Source: Acetomicrobium flavidum
GTDB taxonomy: Bacteria; Synergistota; Synergistia; Synergistales; Acetomicrobiaceae
Direction: 5' to 3'
Assembly (NCBI RefSeq): GCF_900129645.1
Contig: NZ_FSQZ01000001.1
Location: forward strand, 1,512,001-1,576,000
DNA: 64,000 nucleotides
A model generated the notes under the pieces. It was given only the letters and a program-made list of their open reading frames with translations, searched no databases and was not told the origin of the DNA. Every line of letters begins with the position of its first letter. Position 1 is the first letter of the stretch. A program made the translations under genes and the position numbers. Below, in pieces: positions 35,551-43,709 of this stretch.

Positions 35551-36789
35551 ATGTCCTGGGAAACTGCTAACGGTATTTTTACTATCAGTCTTGATGGCAT
35601 ATGGACTACAGCATTAGCAGCGCTCTTGCTATTGTTGGGATATGGATTGCGCAAGAGGGTCAATTTCTTGGAAACTTTTTGTATACCAGCACCTGTCATT
35701 GGTGGAGTTTTAATGTCTCTTTTGGCTTTAGCCCTACATCATCAAGGAGGGAGTGCACTTAAGTTCAATACGGTTCTTCAATCTCCTTTGATGATAGCCT
35801 TTTTTACTACCGTGGGAATAGGCGGTAGTTTCGGGCTGTTGAAACGGGGCGGAAGGGCGCTTATAGTTTATCTTGTTTTTTGTTGGGGAGTGGCAATATT
35901 CCAGAATGCCTTTGGTACTACGTTGGCAAGATTACTTGGCATACATCCAGTTTTAGGCGTAATGGCGGGGGCAGTTTCCTTAGAGGGGGGTCACGGTGCT
36001 GCTGCGGCTTTCGGTCCAGTCGCGGAGGAGCTTGGTGTTGTTGGCGCACAGGTAGTTGCTATTGCCTCAGCAACATATGGCCTAATTGCCGGAGGCCTTC
36101 TTGGAGGTCCTGTCGCACGCTGGCTCATTGAGCATTACAAGGTTACGATTAAAGCAAGCGAGGACGATTTATATACCAAGCATCTTACGGAAGGCAAGGA
36201 CGAAAAAGAAGAAACGTTTTCCAACTTTGATTTTATGAAGATGCTTGCGCTTGTGCTCGTCATAATGGCTTTAGGTAGTTTGATAACAACTAAAATTAAA
36301 GAATTGTACAATTTCAGCCTTCCCGGTTACGTGGCAGCGATGTTCGTTGCCGTTGTGTTCCGCAATATAAACGACCACATCTCAATTATAAAACTTCGAG
36401 GGAAGGCCATAGACCTCATAGCAGATGTGTCTTTAGGGATATTTTTAACCATGGCTATGATGAGCTTGCGCATATGGGAGCTTTACGATCTTGCAGTACC
36501 TCTTGTTGTGATTCTTGTGCTGCAAACAATAGCTTTACTATTGGGGACAGTTTTCTTGCTCTTCCGCTTATTGGGCAGGGACTATGATGCAGCAGTCATG
36601 TGTGCAGGTTTGATGGGACATGGTCTTGGAGCAACTCCCAATGCCGTTGCCAATATGGGTGCCGTTTGCGAGCACTATAAGGTGATGTCCTATAAGGCCT
36701 TTCTTATCGTTCCCTTATGCGGTGCGGTGTTAATTGACCTAGTGGGCATTCCAAGCATTGTATGGTTCATTAACTATTTTGCTAAATAG
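35551..36789 (+). CDS. gltS: GltS-type sodium/amino-acid (glutamate) symporter
   Basis: A 412-residue polytopic carrier of the Na+/glutamate symporter family. Hallmarks: CIPAPVIGGVLMSL, TTVGIGG, the first re-entrant segment SLEGGHGAAAAFGP, a central hydrophilic loop, and the second re-entrant GHGLGATPNAVANM. I start at the ATG at 35551, nine bases after AGGGAGG; 14 in-frame codons upstream are less likely. A second, broken copy lies at 60420-61607. The transported amino acid may differ from glutamate. It is probably under the divergent MurR/RpiR protein. Confidence 0.9.
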   Translation: MSWETANGIFTISLDGIWTTALAALLLLLGYGLRKRVNFLETFCIPAPVIGGVLMSLLALALHHQGGSALKFNTVLQSPLMIAFFTTVGIGGSFGLLKRGGRALIVYLVFCWGVAIFQNAFGTTLARLLGIHPVLGVMAGAVSLEGGHGAAAAFGPVAEELGVVGAQVVAIASATYGLIAGGLLGGPVARWLIEHYKVTIKASEDDLYTKHLTEGKDEKEETFSNFDFMKMLALVLVIMALGSLITTKIKELYNFSLPGYVAAMFVAVVFRNINDHISIIKLRGKAIDLIADVSLGIFLTMAMMSLRIWELYDLAVPLVVILVLQTIALLLGTVFLLFRLLGRDYDAAVMCAGLMGHGLGATPNAVANMGAVCEHYKVMSYKAFLIVPLCGAVLIDLVGIPSIVWFINYFAK

Positions 36790-36809
36790 CCAAATATTAT
36801 TTTGATAGT

Positions 36810-36857
36810 AAATGAATTGTGTCCCTGGAGCGGCAGCTTCGGGGACATAATTCATTT
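36810..36857. terminator. Bidirectional terminator between gltS and cheX
   Basis: AAATGAATTGTGTCCC (36810-36825) pairs with GGGACATAATTCATTT (36842-36857) with one G-U pair. It includes the stop region of the convergent gene. Confidence 0.75.
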
Positions 36858-37344
36858 ACGCATTTATGGTCAATACCAAATAAATTTTATTTCCGCTGCG
36901 CATTGTAAAGGGAAGGGTAAAGCTTCGCACTGTGTCCTCTGCTGACGGTACGGCCATTATTAGCTCGCCAGTTAATAGCTGTGGAGGGGTAATGGATATT
37001 TCGCTTGTATTGGATTGTATAAAAGCACGGCCACTGGTCATATTTGCGAGTTCGCCTATTACGCTCAGAGCTAGAGAGTCGCTAAGGCTTGGCACAATAC
37101 TACCGCCGGACATGACAGTAACTATTTCGTTAAAAGATGGTTCCTCTACAAGCAACCCTATCGTTCCCTTTATGGTAGGGGTCACGAAGCCTATCAGTGC
37201 CGCGGCACGATTATTTGGAAAACGAGAATCGGATGAAATGTTGCTTTTGTCCAAGGACACCTCGATCCCCATGCTTTTGCATACATCTATAAGTGCTTTA
37301 CCAAAGCTGTTCACAATTTTTGCGACTACAGCAGTATCCGTCAT
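36856..37344 (-). CDS. cheX: CheX-like chemotaxis phosphatase
   Basis: A 162-residue CheC/CheX/FliY-class protein thought to dephosphorylate CheY-P. The CheX active-site pair Glu-x-x-Asn is visible in LSVIGELANMTSGRAFI. The KGTIGLLVEEPSFNEIVTVM segment is also typical. The gene is alone between the gltS terminator and the htrA promoter region. A chemoreceptor is encoded at 61659-63596 and a YjfB-like protein at 8944, but no flagellar genes are seen. GGAGG-like bases (AAGGGGGTC) precede the ATG. Confidence 0.88.
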   Translation of the reverse strand: MTDTAVVAKIVNSFGKALIDVCKSMGIEVSLDKSNISSDSRFPNNRAAALIGFVTPTIKGTIGLLVEEPSFNEIVTVMSGGSIVPSLSDSLALSVIGELANMTSGRAFIQSNTSEISITPPQLLTGELIMAVPSAEDTVRSFTLPFTMRSGNKIYLVLTINA

Positions 37345-37593
37345 TTTATGACCCCCTTCATTTTATTTGTATAATTACGATAAGCGAAACTGCTATCAGT
37401 ATAACATGCCAAATATGAATTTTAAAGTGTGTAAATACCGTTCCACTTACTGTGATACAATTTGGGCATAGCGTTAGGAACGGAAGGGTTACCTTAGGTA
37501 TAATTTACGATGCATTCGACCCATTGCAAGTATATATACAACATCGTTGGTGCGTAAAGATTTGATGTATGAAGATCTTCGGAGGTGGTGAAA

Positions 37594-39006
37594 TTGCTAA
37601 AAAAATTTTCTAACGTTTTCGTATTAGTTTTGCTGGGATTGCTTTTAATAGTTCTTCCCCTGGAAACGAGGGTTGCAAAATCAAGCAATGCTGGTAGTTC
37701 CGACAAGGGCGATCCTTTTACCGGAAACCCGATTGTTAAGATTGCACAAGTTGCCTCTCCTGCCGTAGTAAATATCGATACTGAGGCTTTAGTAAAGCAG
37801 CCGCTTTTTCCTTTTGCTGATGATCCGTTCTTTAAGCAATTTTTCGGGGAAGATTTGCAGCAGTTTACGCAGGTTATCCCAATGAAAGGCAAGGGCTCAG
37901 GGTTTATCGTTTCAAAGGATGGCTATATATTGACCAATAACCACGTCATAGAGGGCGCAGACAAGATAACCGTTACCCTTGCCGACGGCAGGCAGTTCGA
38001 TGCCAAAGTTGTCGGAAAAGATCCAACCTTTGACCTAGCAGTGATCAAGGTCAAAGCGAGTAATTTGCCGGTCCTTGCGTTGGGCGATTCCGATGCGGTC
38101 CAAGTCGGAGAGTGGGTTGTGGCCATAGGAAACCCCTTCGGCTTGGAACACACGGTCACGGTAGGCGTAATCTCGGCGAAAAATCGCTCTGTTCGTGCCG
38201 GCAACCTCAGCTTTGACGGTTTTCTGCAGACTGACGCCGCAATAAACCCGGGAAACAGCGGCGGACCGCTCTTGGATCTCAACGGTAAAGTCGTGGGCAT
38301 AAACACTGCCATCATACCTTACGCTCAGGGCATAGGCTTTGCCATACCGGTCAATATGGCCAAAGGGGTCATAGATGACCTAGTAAACTATGGTAAGGTG
38401 CGAAGGGGTTGGCTCGGGGTTTACACTCAGCCTCTCACGCCGGACTTCATACAGGCATATGGGCTAAAGGTGAATAAGGGAGCCGTCGTAGCTGATGTCG
38501 TTCCCAACTCTCCAGCCGATAAAGCAGGCATAAAGAGGGGAAACGTCATAACGAAAGTTGAAGGCGTAGATATCGAAGATCCGCAAGATTTGGTATTTCA
38601 GATCCGAAAGCGCAATGCAGGAGAAAAGGTAAAACTGGAAGTGGTAACTCAAAGTGGTAGCAAGACCATAACAGTTACTCTTGGAGACCTGCCGGGACAG
38701 GTTGAGGCTCCTCGCGCCGAGGGAACCGATTTGGAAAATTTGGGCCTAAAGGTTGCCTCCATTACCCCTGCCTTGAGGGAGAAGTATAGCCTACCGCAAG
38801 GTGACGGTTTGGTGGTAACCGGAGTCAAGCCTGGTTCCGTTAGCGATACCATAGGCATTCAAGAAGGCGATGTCATCTTAGAAGCCAATGGATTGTCGGT
38901 TAACACTGTCGATGATCTGAAAAAGGCTCTGAAGAAAGGCTCTGATACCATCGTACTTCTAATTTGGCGTGACGGACGGACATTCTTCGTTTCTCTGCGT
39001 CTATAG
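37594..39006 (+). CDS. degP: HtrA/DegP-type periplasmic serine protease
   Basis: A 470-residue envelope protease/chaperone. An N-terminal signal segment covers about residues 6-22. The catalytic triad is visible at His117 (NNHVIEG), Asp147 (FDLAVIKV) and Ser222 (GNSGGPL). Two PDZ domains follow at about residues 270-370 (GWLGVYTQPLTP...) and 385-470. It degrades misfolded exported proteins. I start at the TTG at 37594, eight bases after GGAGG; the GTG codons at 37585 and 37588 sit too close to the SD. It has a 29-base gap to guaA. Confidence 0.92.
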   Translation: MLKKFSNVFVLVLLGLLLIVLPLETRVAKSSNAGSSDKGDPFTGNPIVKIAQVASPAVVNIDTEALVKQPLFPFADDPFFKQFFGEDLQQFTQVIPMKGKGSGFIVSKDGYILTNNHVIEGADKITVTLADGRQFDAKVVGKDPTFDLAVIKVKASNLPVLALGDSDAVQVGEWVVAIGNPFGLEHTVTVGVISAKNRSVRAGNLSFDGFLQTDAAINPGNSGGPLLDLNGKVVGINTAIIPYAQGIGFAIPVNMAKGVIDDLVNYGKVRRGWLGVYTQPLTPDFIQAYGLKVNKGAVVADVVPNSPADKAGIKRGNVITKVEGVDIEDPQDLVFQIRKRNAGEKVKLEVVTQSGSKTITVTLGDLPGQVEAPRAEGTDLENLGLKVASITPALREKYSLPQGDGLVVTGVKPGSVSDTIGIQEGDVILEANGLSVNTVDDLKKALKKGSDTIVLLIWRDGRTFFVSLRL

Positions 39007-39035
39007 ACTGTAAAAGGCAGCTGGAGGTGTATCCT

Positions 39036-40580
39036 TTGAGGGCAAAAGACGTCGTAGTGGTTTTGGATTGTGGTTCTCAGTATACGCAGCTCATTGCAAG
39101 AAGGATCAGGGAACTAAAGGTTTACAGCGAGATCCTTCCCTGGGATGCTTCGTTGGAGGAAATACGGTCAAAAAATCCCAAGGGGATAATAATATCAGGT
39201 AGTCCTAAAAGCATATTGTTGCCTGGGTCTCCTATGATATCGAAGGAGCTTTTGGAGTTAGGCATACCTGTATTGGGCATTTGCTATGGCATGCAGTTAC
39301 TGTCGCATATTTTAGGAGGTCAAGTGGGAAGGGTTGGGCTGGCCGAATACGGACGTGCTTGCATTGAGATTCAAGGGGAAGGAGAGGGCCTCTTTAAAGG
39401 CCTTCCAAAGCAATTTAACGTATGGATGAGCCATGGCGATACGGTCGTAAAGCTTCCGCCAAAGGCGCGCGTCTTGGCGAAAAGCGAAGGTGGGCTTATA
39501 GCCGCCATGGCTGTCGAGGGTAAACAAATATTTGGCCTGCAGTTTCACCCCGAGGTTGTCCATACGGAGCATGGGGTCGAAATATTAAAGAACTTTGTGT
39601 TCGATATATGCCAATGCGAGCCTTCATGGAACTTGGGCGATTGGGTCGACGAGCAAATCAAGGAAATTGCCAGAACGGTTGGCGACGGCAAGGTGATCTC
39701 AGCCGTATCAGGCGGCGTAGATTCTACTGTGGCTGCCGTGCTCACCAAAAGGGCAATAGGAGATAACCTTCATTGTGTCTTTGTAAATAACGGCCTTTTG
39801 CGACTCAACGAGCCAGAAAGCGTGCTTTCCGTTTACCGCGATAAATTAGACCTTAACGTGCATTATGTAGATGCCTCGGACAAGTTTTTGGCAGCATTAA
39901 AGGGCATAACGGATCCCGAAGAAAAACGCAAAGCTGTGGGCAGGACCTTCATAGAGGTCTTCGAGGAGGAGGCCGAAAAGTTTGGCGATGCTCAGTGGCT
40001 GCTGCAAGGTACCCTTTACCCCGACGTTATAGAAAGCGGCCATAAGGGCAAAGGCGCATCCGTGATTAAGACGCATCACAACGTGGGCGGATTGCCGGAA
40101 AAGATGAAGTTTAAACTCTTGGAGCCGCTGAAGGACCTCTTTAAGGATGAAGTGCGAGCCATTGGGGCAATTTTGGGAGTTCCTCGAAGCATATTACGGC
40201 GTCATCCCTTTCCCGGCCCTGGCTTGTCCGTACGGTGTCTAGGAGAGGTAACGCGAGAAAAGCTGGACCTCTTAAGGCGGGCGGATGCCATATTCATTGA
40301 AGAGCTGGACTTGGCAGGGTTTTACGAAAAGGTGTGGCAGGCGTTTTGCGTTCTTCTCCCAGTAAGAAGCGTTGGCGTTATGGGAGACGAGCGCACATAC
40401 GGTTATACCATTGCGCTGCGAGCGGTTGAGTCCTTGGACGGCATGACGGCAGATTGGACCTATCTTAATCGCGAGTTACTCGACAAGGTCGCTCGACGCA
40501 TATGCAATGAGGTTCACGGCATCAATAGGGTAGTCTTAGATGTGACCAGCAAGCCACCTGCAACAATAGAATGGGAATAG
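39036..40580 (+). CDS. guaA: GMP synthase (glutamine-hydrolysing)
   Basis: A bifunctional enzyme of 514 residues. The N-terminal class I glutaminase has the nucleophile Cys in GICYGMQLL and the late His in LQFHPEV. The ATP pyrophosphatase has the P-loop SGGVDSTVAA. The C-terminal dimerisation part includes HHNVGGLPE and ends KPPATIEWE. I start at the TTG at 39036, eight bases after GGAGG. Converts XMP to GMP. A strong terminator follows. Confidence 0.96.
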   Translation: MRAKDVVVVLDCGSQYTQLIARRIRELKVYSEILPWDASLEEIRSKNPKGIIISGSPKSILLPGSPMISKELLELGIPVLGICYGMQLLSHILGGQVGRVGLAEYGRACIEIQGEGEGLFKGLPKQFNVWMSHGDTVVKLPPKARVLAKSEGGLIAAMAVEGKQIFGLQFHPEVVHTEHGVEILKNFVFDICQCEPSWNLGDWVDEQIKEIARTVGDGKVISAVSGGVDSTVAAVLTKRAIGDNLHCVFVNNGLLRLNEPESVLSVYRDKLDLNVHYVDASDKFLAALKGITDPEEKRKAVGRTFIEVFEEEAEKFGDAQWLLQGTLYPDVIESGHKGKGASVIKTHHNVGGLPEKMKFKLLEPLKDLFKDEVRAIGAILGVPRSILRRHPFPGPGLSVRCLGEVTREKLDLLRRADAIFIEELDLAGFYEKVWQAFCVLLPVRSVGVMGDERTYGYTIALRAVESLDGMTADWTYLNRELLDKVARRICNEVHGINRVVLDVTSKPPATIEWE

Positions 40581-40620
40581 CTGTAGGAGCTTAGTAACGG
40601 GCGAAGCTTTACTTAAAACA

Positions 40621-40650
40621 AAAAAGAGGAGGAAAGTTCCTCCTCTTTTT
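40621..40650. terminator. Terminator after guaA / the small Cys-rich gene
   Basis: AAAAAGAGGAGGAA and TTCCTCCTCTTTTT form a 14-bp stem with a 2-base AG centre. It has a T-run on both strands, so it can serve both convergent units. Confidence 0.85.
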
Positions 40651-40663
40651 TGTACCTTAATGT

Positions 40664-40801
40664 TTATTCATGGCAACAGCCTGGACGGCCTTCGCATCCA
40701 TCCAGCTGCTCAAAAGCATCCATCATGAGCTTTTCCTTTTCCTCATCGGTGAGCTCTTTCTTTTTATCGATTGGATTGACGACTTTCTTTTCTTCCGGCA
40801 T
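40664..40801 (-). CDS. Small Cys-rich protein, 45 residues, next to the selenocysteine rhodanese
   Basis: A very short gene on the minus strand, not a known family to me. The start ATG is preceded by AAAGGAGG about seven bases upstream, strong evidence that it is translated. The first ~35 residues are charged and helical (MPEEKKVVNPIDKKKELTDE). The C-terminus is CEGRPGCCHE, with three Cys and a His that could bind metal or carry persulfide/redox chemistry. It lies 29 bases after the rhodanese stop on the same strand, so the two are probably cotranscribed. Partner or substrate roles for the rhodanese are a guess. Confidence 0.7.
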   Translation of the reverse strand: MPEEKKVVNPIDKKKELTDEEKEKLMMDAFEQLDGCEGRPGCCHE

Positions 40802-40830
40802 TATTATGCCTCCTTTTTGTTTGATACGGT

Positions 40831-41142
40831 TTAAAGGAGCGGGTACCCTGCCTGTTTCCAGGCATTTACACCTCCGGCCAAGACCTTAACATTAGAGAAG
40901 CCCTTATTTTCGTATGACGCTGCCACACGGGCAGACGTAGCGTCGTCATGTCAGGCGCAGTAGAATATGATCTCCTGATCCTTGCTTATGTCCTTTTCTT
41001 TGCTGCGAAATTCACCGAAAGATATGGCGCCTTCGAGGTGCACCTTATTAAAACGCTCGTCATCCTCATAGGCGCAGACTAACAAGGCCTTGCCGGACTG
41101 CACCGCTTGTCTTGCCTCTTGCGGGCTGACTTTTTTCGCCAT
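40831..41142 (-). CDS. Rhodanese-like protein with selenocysteine (UGA) at the active site
   Basis: A sulfurtransferase-fold protein of 103 residues if the UGA at 40951-40953 is read as Sec (residue 64). Before it lies a rhodanese N-terminal half (VSPQEARQAVQSGKALLV, HLEGAISFGE, then IIFYCA). After it the frame continues HDDATSARVAASYENKGF and VLAGGVNAWKQAGYPLL, which are the expected rhodanese end. Family members usually read YCACxxxATSARVA, so UGA replaces the second Cys of the CxC motif. A stem-loop follows at once. The start ATG has a GGAGG SD (GGAGGGGATAGCT). The alternative, a pseudogene, is less likely because both halves are intact and in frame. Confidence 0.8.
40914..40953 (-). promoter_or_regulatory. 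Candidate bacterial SECIS element
   Basis: Starting one base after the UGA codon, minus strand: ATGACG (40949-40944), a 9-base bulge, CTGCC, loop CGTGT, GGCAG, CGTCAT (40919-40914). The apical loop has G at its second position and lies about 21 bases from UGA, inside the 16-37 base range I know for bacterial SECIS elements. Confidence 0.65.
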
Positions 41143-41232
41143 AGCTATCCCCTCCTTTAAAACCTATATATTAGCCACGCCTAAATTATATCAAATTCAA
41201 ATTGTTTTAGCTACACAAACGTTGAAAATGAT

Positions 41233-42429
41233 TTATTTAATTTTAAGGTACTTTTGAGGTACCTGAAGCTTCGTCAAACCAAGATATCCCTTCCCGAAGA
41301 CATAGGTATCCTGATAGACGAGTATGTAATTTGTCTTTTCGATGCCGGTGTTTAGATCGACGTAATAGCTACCGTTCCATTGCGATCCTGGCGTGTATTT
41401 TTCGTATGCCTTAATAAGGTCTCCAATAGATGCTTTTGCTTTACCATCAATAACCCTTTTGGCTAATTCGACTAAACCTGCAGATTCTGCATATCCGCAG
41501 GAATAAGCCCAAGTGCCAAGCCTTCCACTGGCTCCCTTTTGTATAATCACATTTTCAATTTTTTTCATGATCGCGGGGAAGTTGCCCTTTTCAGCCGTCA
41601 GATCCAACCCCAATGCTCCGGGATAACCTCTTAGTGGTGATGGTACGGATGACTCCACGTAATATCCTCCGTAAGTAACAATTTGTCTGATAAGCGGTTC
41701 AACGTGAGCGACGTTGGTATTAAAGAAAGCTGTATTAGGACCGTATTTCTTAAGCCAAGCGGGCACTTTCTCCAGAATGAACTGCTGGGCTCCTGCCACC
41801 CCAACATCGCTCACCGGGTCCGGCGCCGTTTCGAAGTGAAATTTCAAACCAATATCTTTACATGTGGCTTCCATGATGTTACGCCTTCTGGAGAGCAGCT
41901 CATAGCTCATGTGGCGTGGAAAGGATATATGAACAAAATCGGTTGCTCCCATCATCTTTGCCGCTACTGGAATGAGATACCCTCTATAGATGTCGTTAAC
42001 GCTCGTGACCAGATCCGCCACGGAGCTAATGACGCCAGGATCCTCTTGAGCTTCGGCGGCAAAGCATAAAATGTCTGGTCTTCTTTCCTTCACACGCCTA
42101 AAGGCCTCTGTCGTTCCAGGTATAGATTGGTTTACTACAATTGCTTTCATAAGGGGATCGTCGGCTAAGCCAACGATCTGGCTTATTACCGTTTCCATTT
42201 CTTGCATAAAATTATCCGGGTAGGTCACATGCACTATCATGCCTCCGGATGCTGCATCTCCATACTCTTGTATGACTCTCTCTGCGCCGCGAAGTTCGTC
42301 TTCACCCTGTGACACAGTTCCCGTAACAATTCCGATATGATATGGTGCTGCAGCATAAACAATATCACATGTTGTTAGAAGAAACATAAAAAGCATTGCA
42401 ATTACGACGTATACAGCTCTTCTCATCAT
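41233..42429 (-). CDS. DUF3798 periplasmic-binding-like protein (copy A)
   Basis: A 398-residue exported protein of the DUF3798 family, whose fold resembles periplasmic binding proteins. The signal peptide ends near VYAAAPYHIG. Conserved stretches include VTGTVSQGEDELRGAE, VTYPDNFMQEMET, FVHISFPRHMSYELLSRRR and SDVGVAGAQQFILEKVPAW. No ABC permease is nearby. It is about 70% identical by eye to copies B and C downstream of the CRISPR locus. The start is an ATG pair at 42429/42426 with GGAGGT upstream. Its ligand is unknown; an amino acid or peptide is plausible. Confidence 0.9.
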   Translation of the reverse strand: MMRRAVYVVIAMLFMFLLTTCDIVYAAAPYHIGIVTGTVSQGEDELRGAERVIQEYGDAASGGMIVHVTYPDNFMQEMETVISQIVGLADDPLMKAIVVNQSIPGTTEAFRRVKERRPDILCFAAEAQEDPGVISSVADLVTSVNDIYRGYLIPVAAKMMGATDFVHISFPRHMSYELLSRRRNIMEATCKDIGLKFHFETAPDPVSDVGVAGAQQFILEKVPAWLKKYGPNTAFFNTNVAHVEPLIRQIVTYGGYYVESSVPSPLRGYPGALGLDLTAEKGNFPAIMKKIENVIIQKGASGRLGTWAYSCGYAESAGLVELAKRVIDGKAKASIGDLIKAYEKYTPGSQWNGSYYVDLNTGIEKTNYILVYQDTYVFGKGYLGLTKLQVPQKYLKIK

Positions 42430-42931
42430 TATTACCTCCATATGACCATACGGTATTTGGTATATGGAACATGTTACTTTTTTGAGTTTGCTTTGTCAAT
42501 GAACATCATGTTCAGAGATACCTATATCAAATATAAACATTGTTAAAGTCAACATAATAGTATAAAAATAGTAAAAATGGCGATTGGTGCAGCCTCCAGG
42601 TGGAGGCTAAAGTCGCTTTATTGTAATCTTGATTGGATAGCATCCAAGCAGAGCGGCCAGAGTGGCTAAGAAATATGTTCACATATATAGTTTCAGGTAT
42701 CATACAGGATTATTTTGTAACCGTGGATAGAGCTTGACATTGTGATAGCAATTTAGTATAGTATGCCCAGTTATTGCGTTCTATATAAATAAAGTTAATT
42801 TATCTTAGTCATTGCCACGCAAATATGTCGTGTTAACTTGTCTTAGATATTATTTTATAAGTTATTTGTTTAATAAAAAACATATGCGCTATATAACAAT
42901 TATTAAAAATATTTAAAATGAGGTTTATTAT
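42430..42931. other. Intergenic region between DUF3798 copy A and the cas operon
   Basis: AT-rich 502-base gap between divergent units. It holds a minus-strand promoter for copy A (TTGACA 42499-42494, TAACAT 42476-42471). Next to it is GAACATCATGTTC (42501-42513), a perfect 13-base palindrome, and a second, looser GAACATGTTA (42467-42476). A hairpin AGCCTCC/GGAGGCT (42591-42608) and the cas promoter lie further right. A 30-codon ORF at 42577 has no SD. Confidence 0.55.
42734..42762 (+). promoter_or_regulatory. Promoter of the cas operon
   Basis: TTGACA (42734-42739) and TATAGT (42757-42762) with 17-base spacing, nearly consensus. About 165 bases of untranslated leader separate it from cas6. 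Confidence 0.75.
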
Positions 42932-43705
42932 ATGAAATTAACACTTTTATTTAATGTAACTTCAAGTGATAGCTTGGTTTTGGGGAGGAAAAATCAATAT
43001 TTACTTCAAGCTATGGTTTACAATTTGTTGGATCCGGAATATGCTGATTTTCTCCATAATGAAGGGTTCGTTTACGAAGGTAAGCGCCACTTTAAATTGT
43101 TTAGTTTCTCTAAGCTTTATAGTAGTGTCCCTATAAAACTAAAAGATGACTTGGTATTTTTTCAACCTCCAATAAGGTTAGTGATTACATCTCCTGTTAA
43201 CTCAATTCTAAAACAACTGGCCACCAATGCTTTATCGCTAGGCGAGATAAAGCTGGGAAATAATTTACTTACATGCAAAGAAGTAAAAATTGAATCTCCT
43301 TGTGTTGATAGCGAAGAGATTGAGTGTCATACTCTTTCCCCGATAGTGTGTTATTCTACACTAAAAAAATATGATAGAAGCAATTTCACCTACTATTATT
43401 CCCCTAAAGAAAGAGAGTTTAGCGAGCAAATTTATGCCAATCTGATTAAGAAATTTCAGATAATAGCCCCCCAAGAAGATATTCCGGACGGTACAATAAA
43501 AATTGAATTTACCAGCAGAGCAAAGGAGGAAGTTAAGTTTTTTAGCCCCGAGGATAATCGCCCTATAAAGGGGTGGAGTGGCAAATTTAGGCTTTATGGC
43601 CCGAAAGTTTTGCTTCAAGTAGCCTTGGATGCTGGACTTGGCGCGAAAAACAGCGCTGGGTTTGGATGTATAGAGCTTCTATCAAATGAGAGAGGAAGGA
43701 GGTGA
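42932..43705 (+). CDS. cas6: CRISPR pre-crRNA endoribonuclease Cas6
   Basis: First gene of the type I-B locus, 257 residues, a RAMP-family RNase that cuts the repeat RNA to make crRNA. The N-terminal ferredoxin-like pattern (LVLGRKNQYLLQAMVYNLL) and the C-terminal glycine-rich loop DAGLGAKNSAGFGCIELL fit Cas6. The ATG at 42932 has an AT-rich context with a weak SD (ATGAGGTT). cas8b begins four bases after the stop. Catalytic residues are not certain by eye. Confidence 0.9.
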   Translation: MKLTLLFNVTSSDSLVLGRKNQYLLQAMVYNLLDPEYADFLHNEGFVYEGKRHFKLFSFSKLYSSVPIKLKDDLVFFQPPIRLVITSPVNSILKQLATNALSLGEIKLGNNLLTCKEVKIESPCVDSEEIECHTLSPIVCYSTLKKYDRSNFTYYYSPKEREFSEQIYANLIKKFQIIAPQEDIPDGTIKIEFTSRAKEEVKFFSPEDNRPIKGWSGKFRLYGPKVLLQVALDAGLGAKNSAGFGCIELLSNERGRR

Positions 43706-43709
43706 AGAT

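Noticed and set aside
40951-41142. Reading the rhodanese as a truncated 63-residue gene or pseudogene
   Set aside because: The downstream frame keeps a complete rhodanese C-terminus with no other lesion, the stop is exactly at the active-site position, and a SECIS-like hairpin follows.
42577-42669. 30-codon ORF upstream of the cas operon
   Set aside because: No SD, and it overlaps a hairpin in a promoter region.
42650-42700. tRNA-Ser/Leu-like stretch (GGCCAGAGTGGCTAAG)
   Set aside because: Only the D-arm resembles a tRNA; no anticodon or T arm can be folded.
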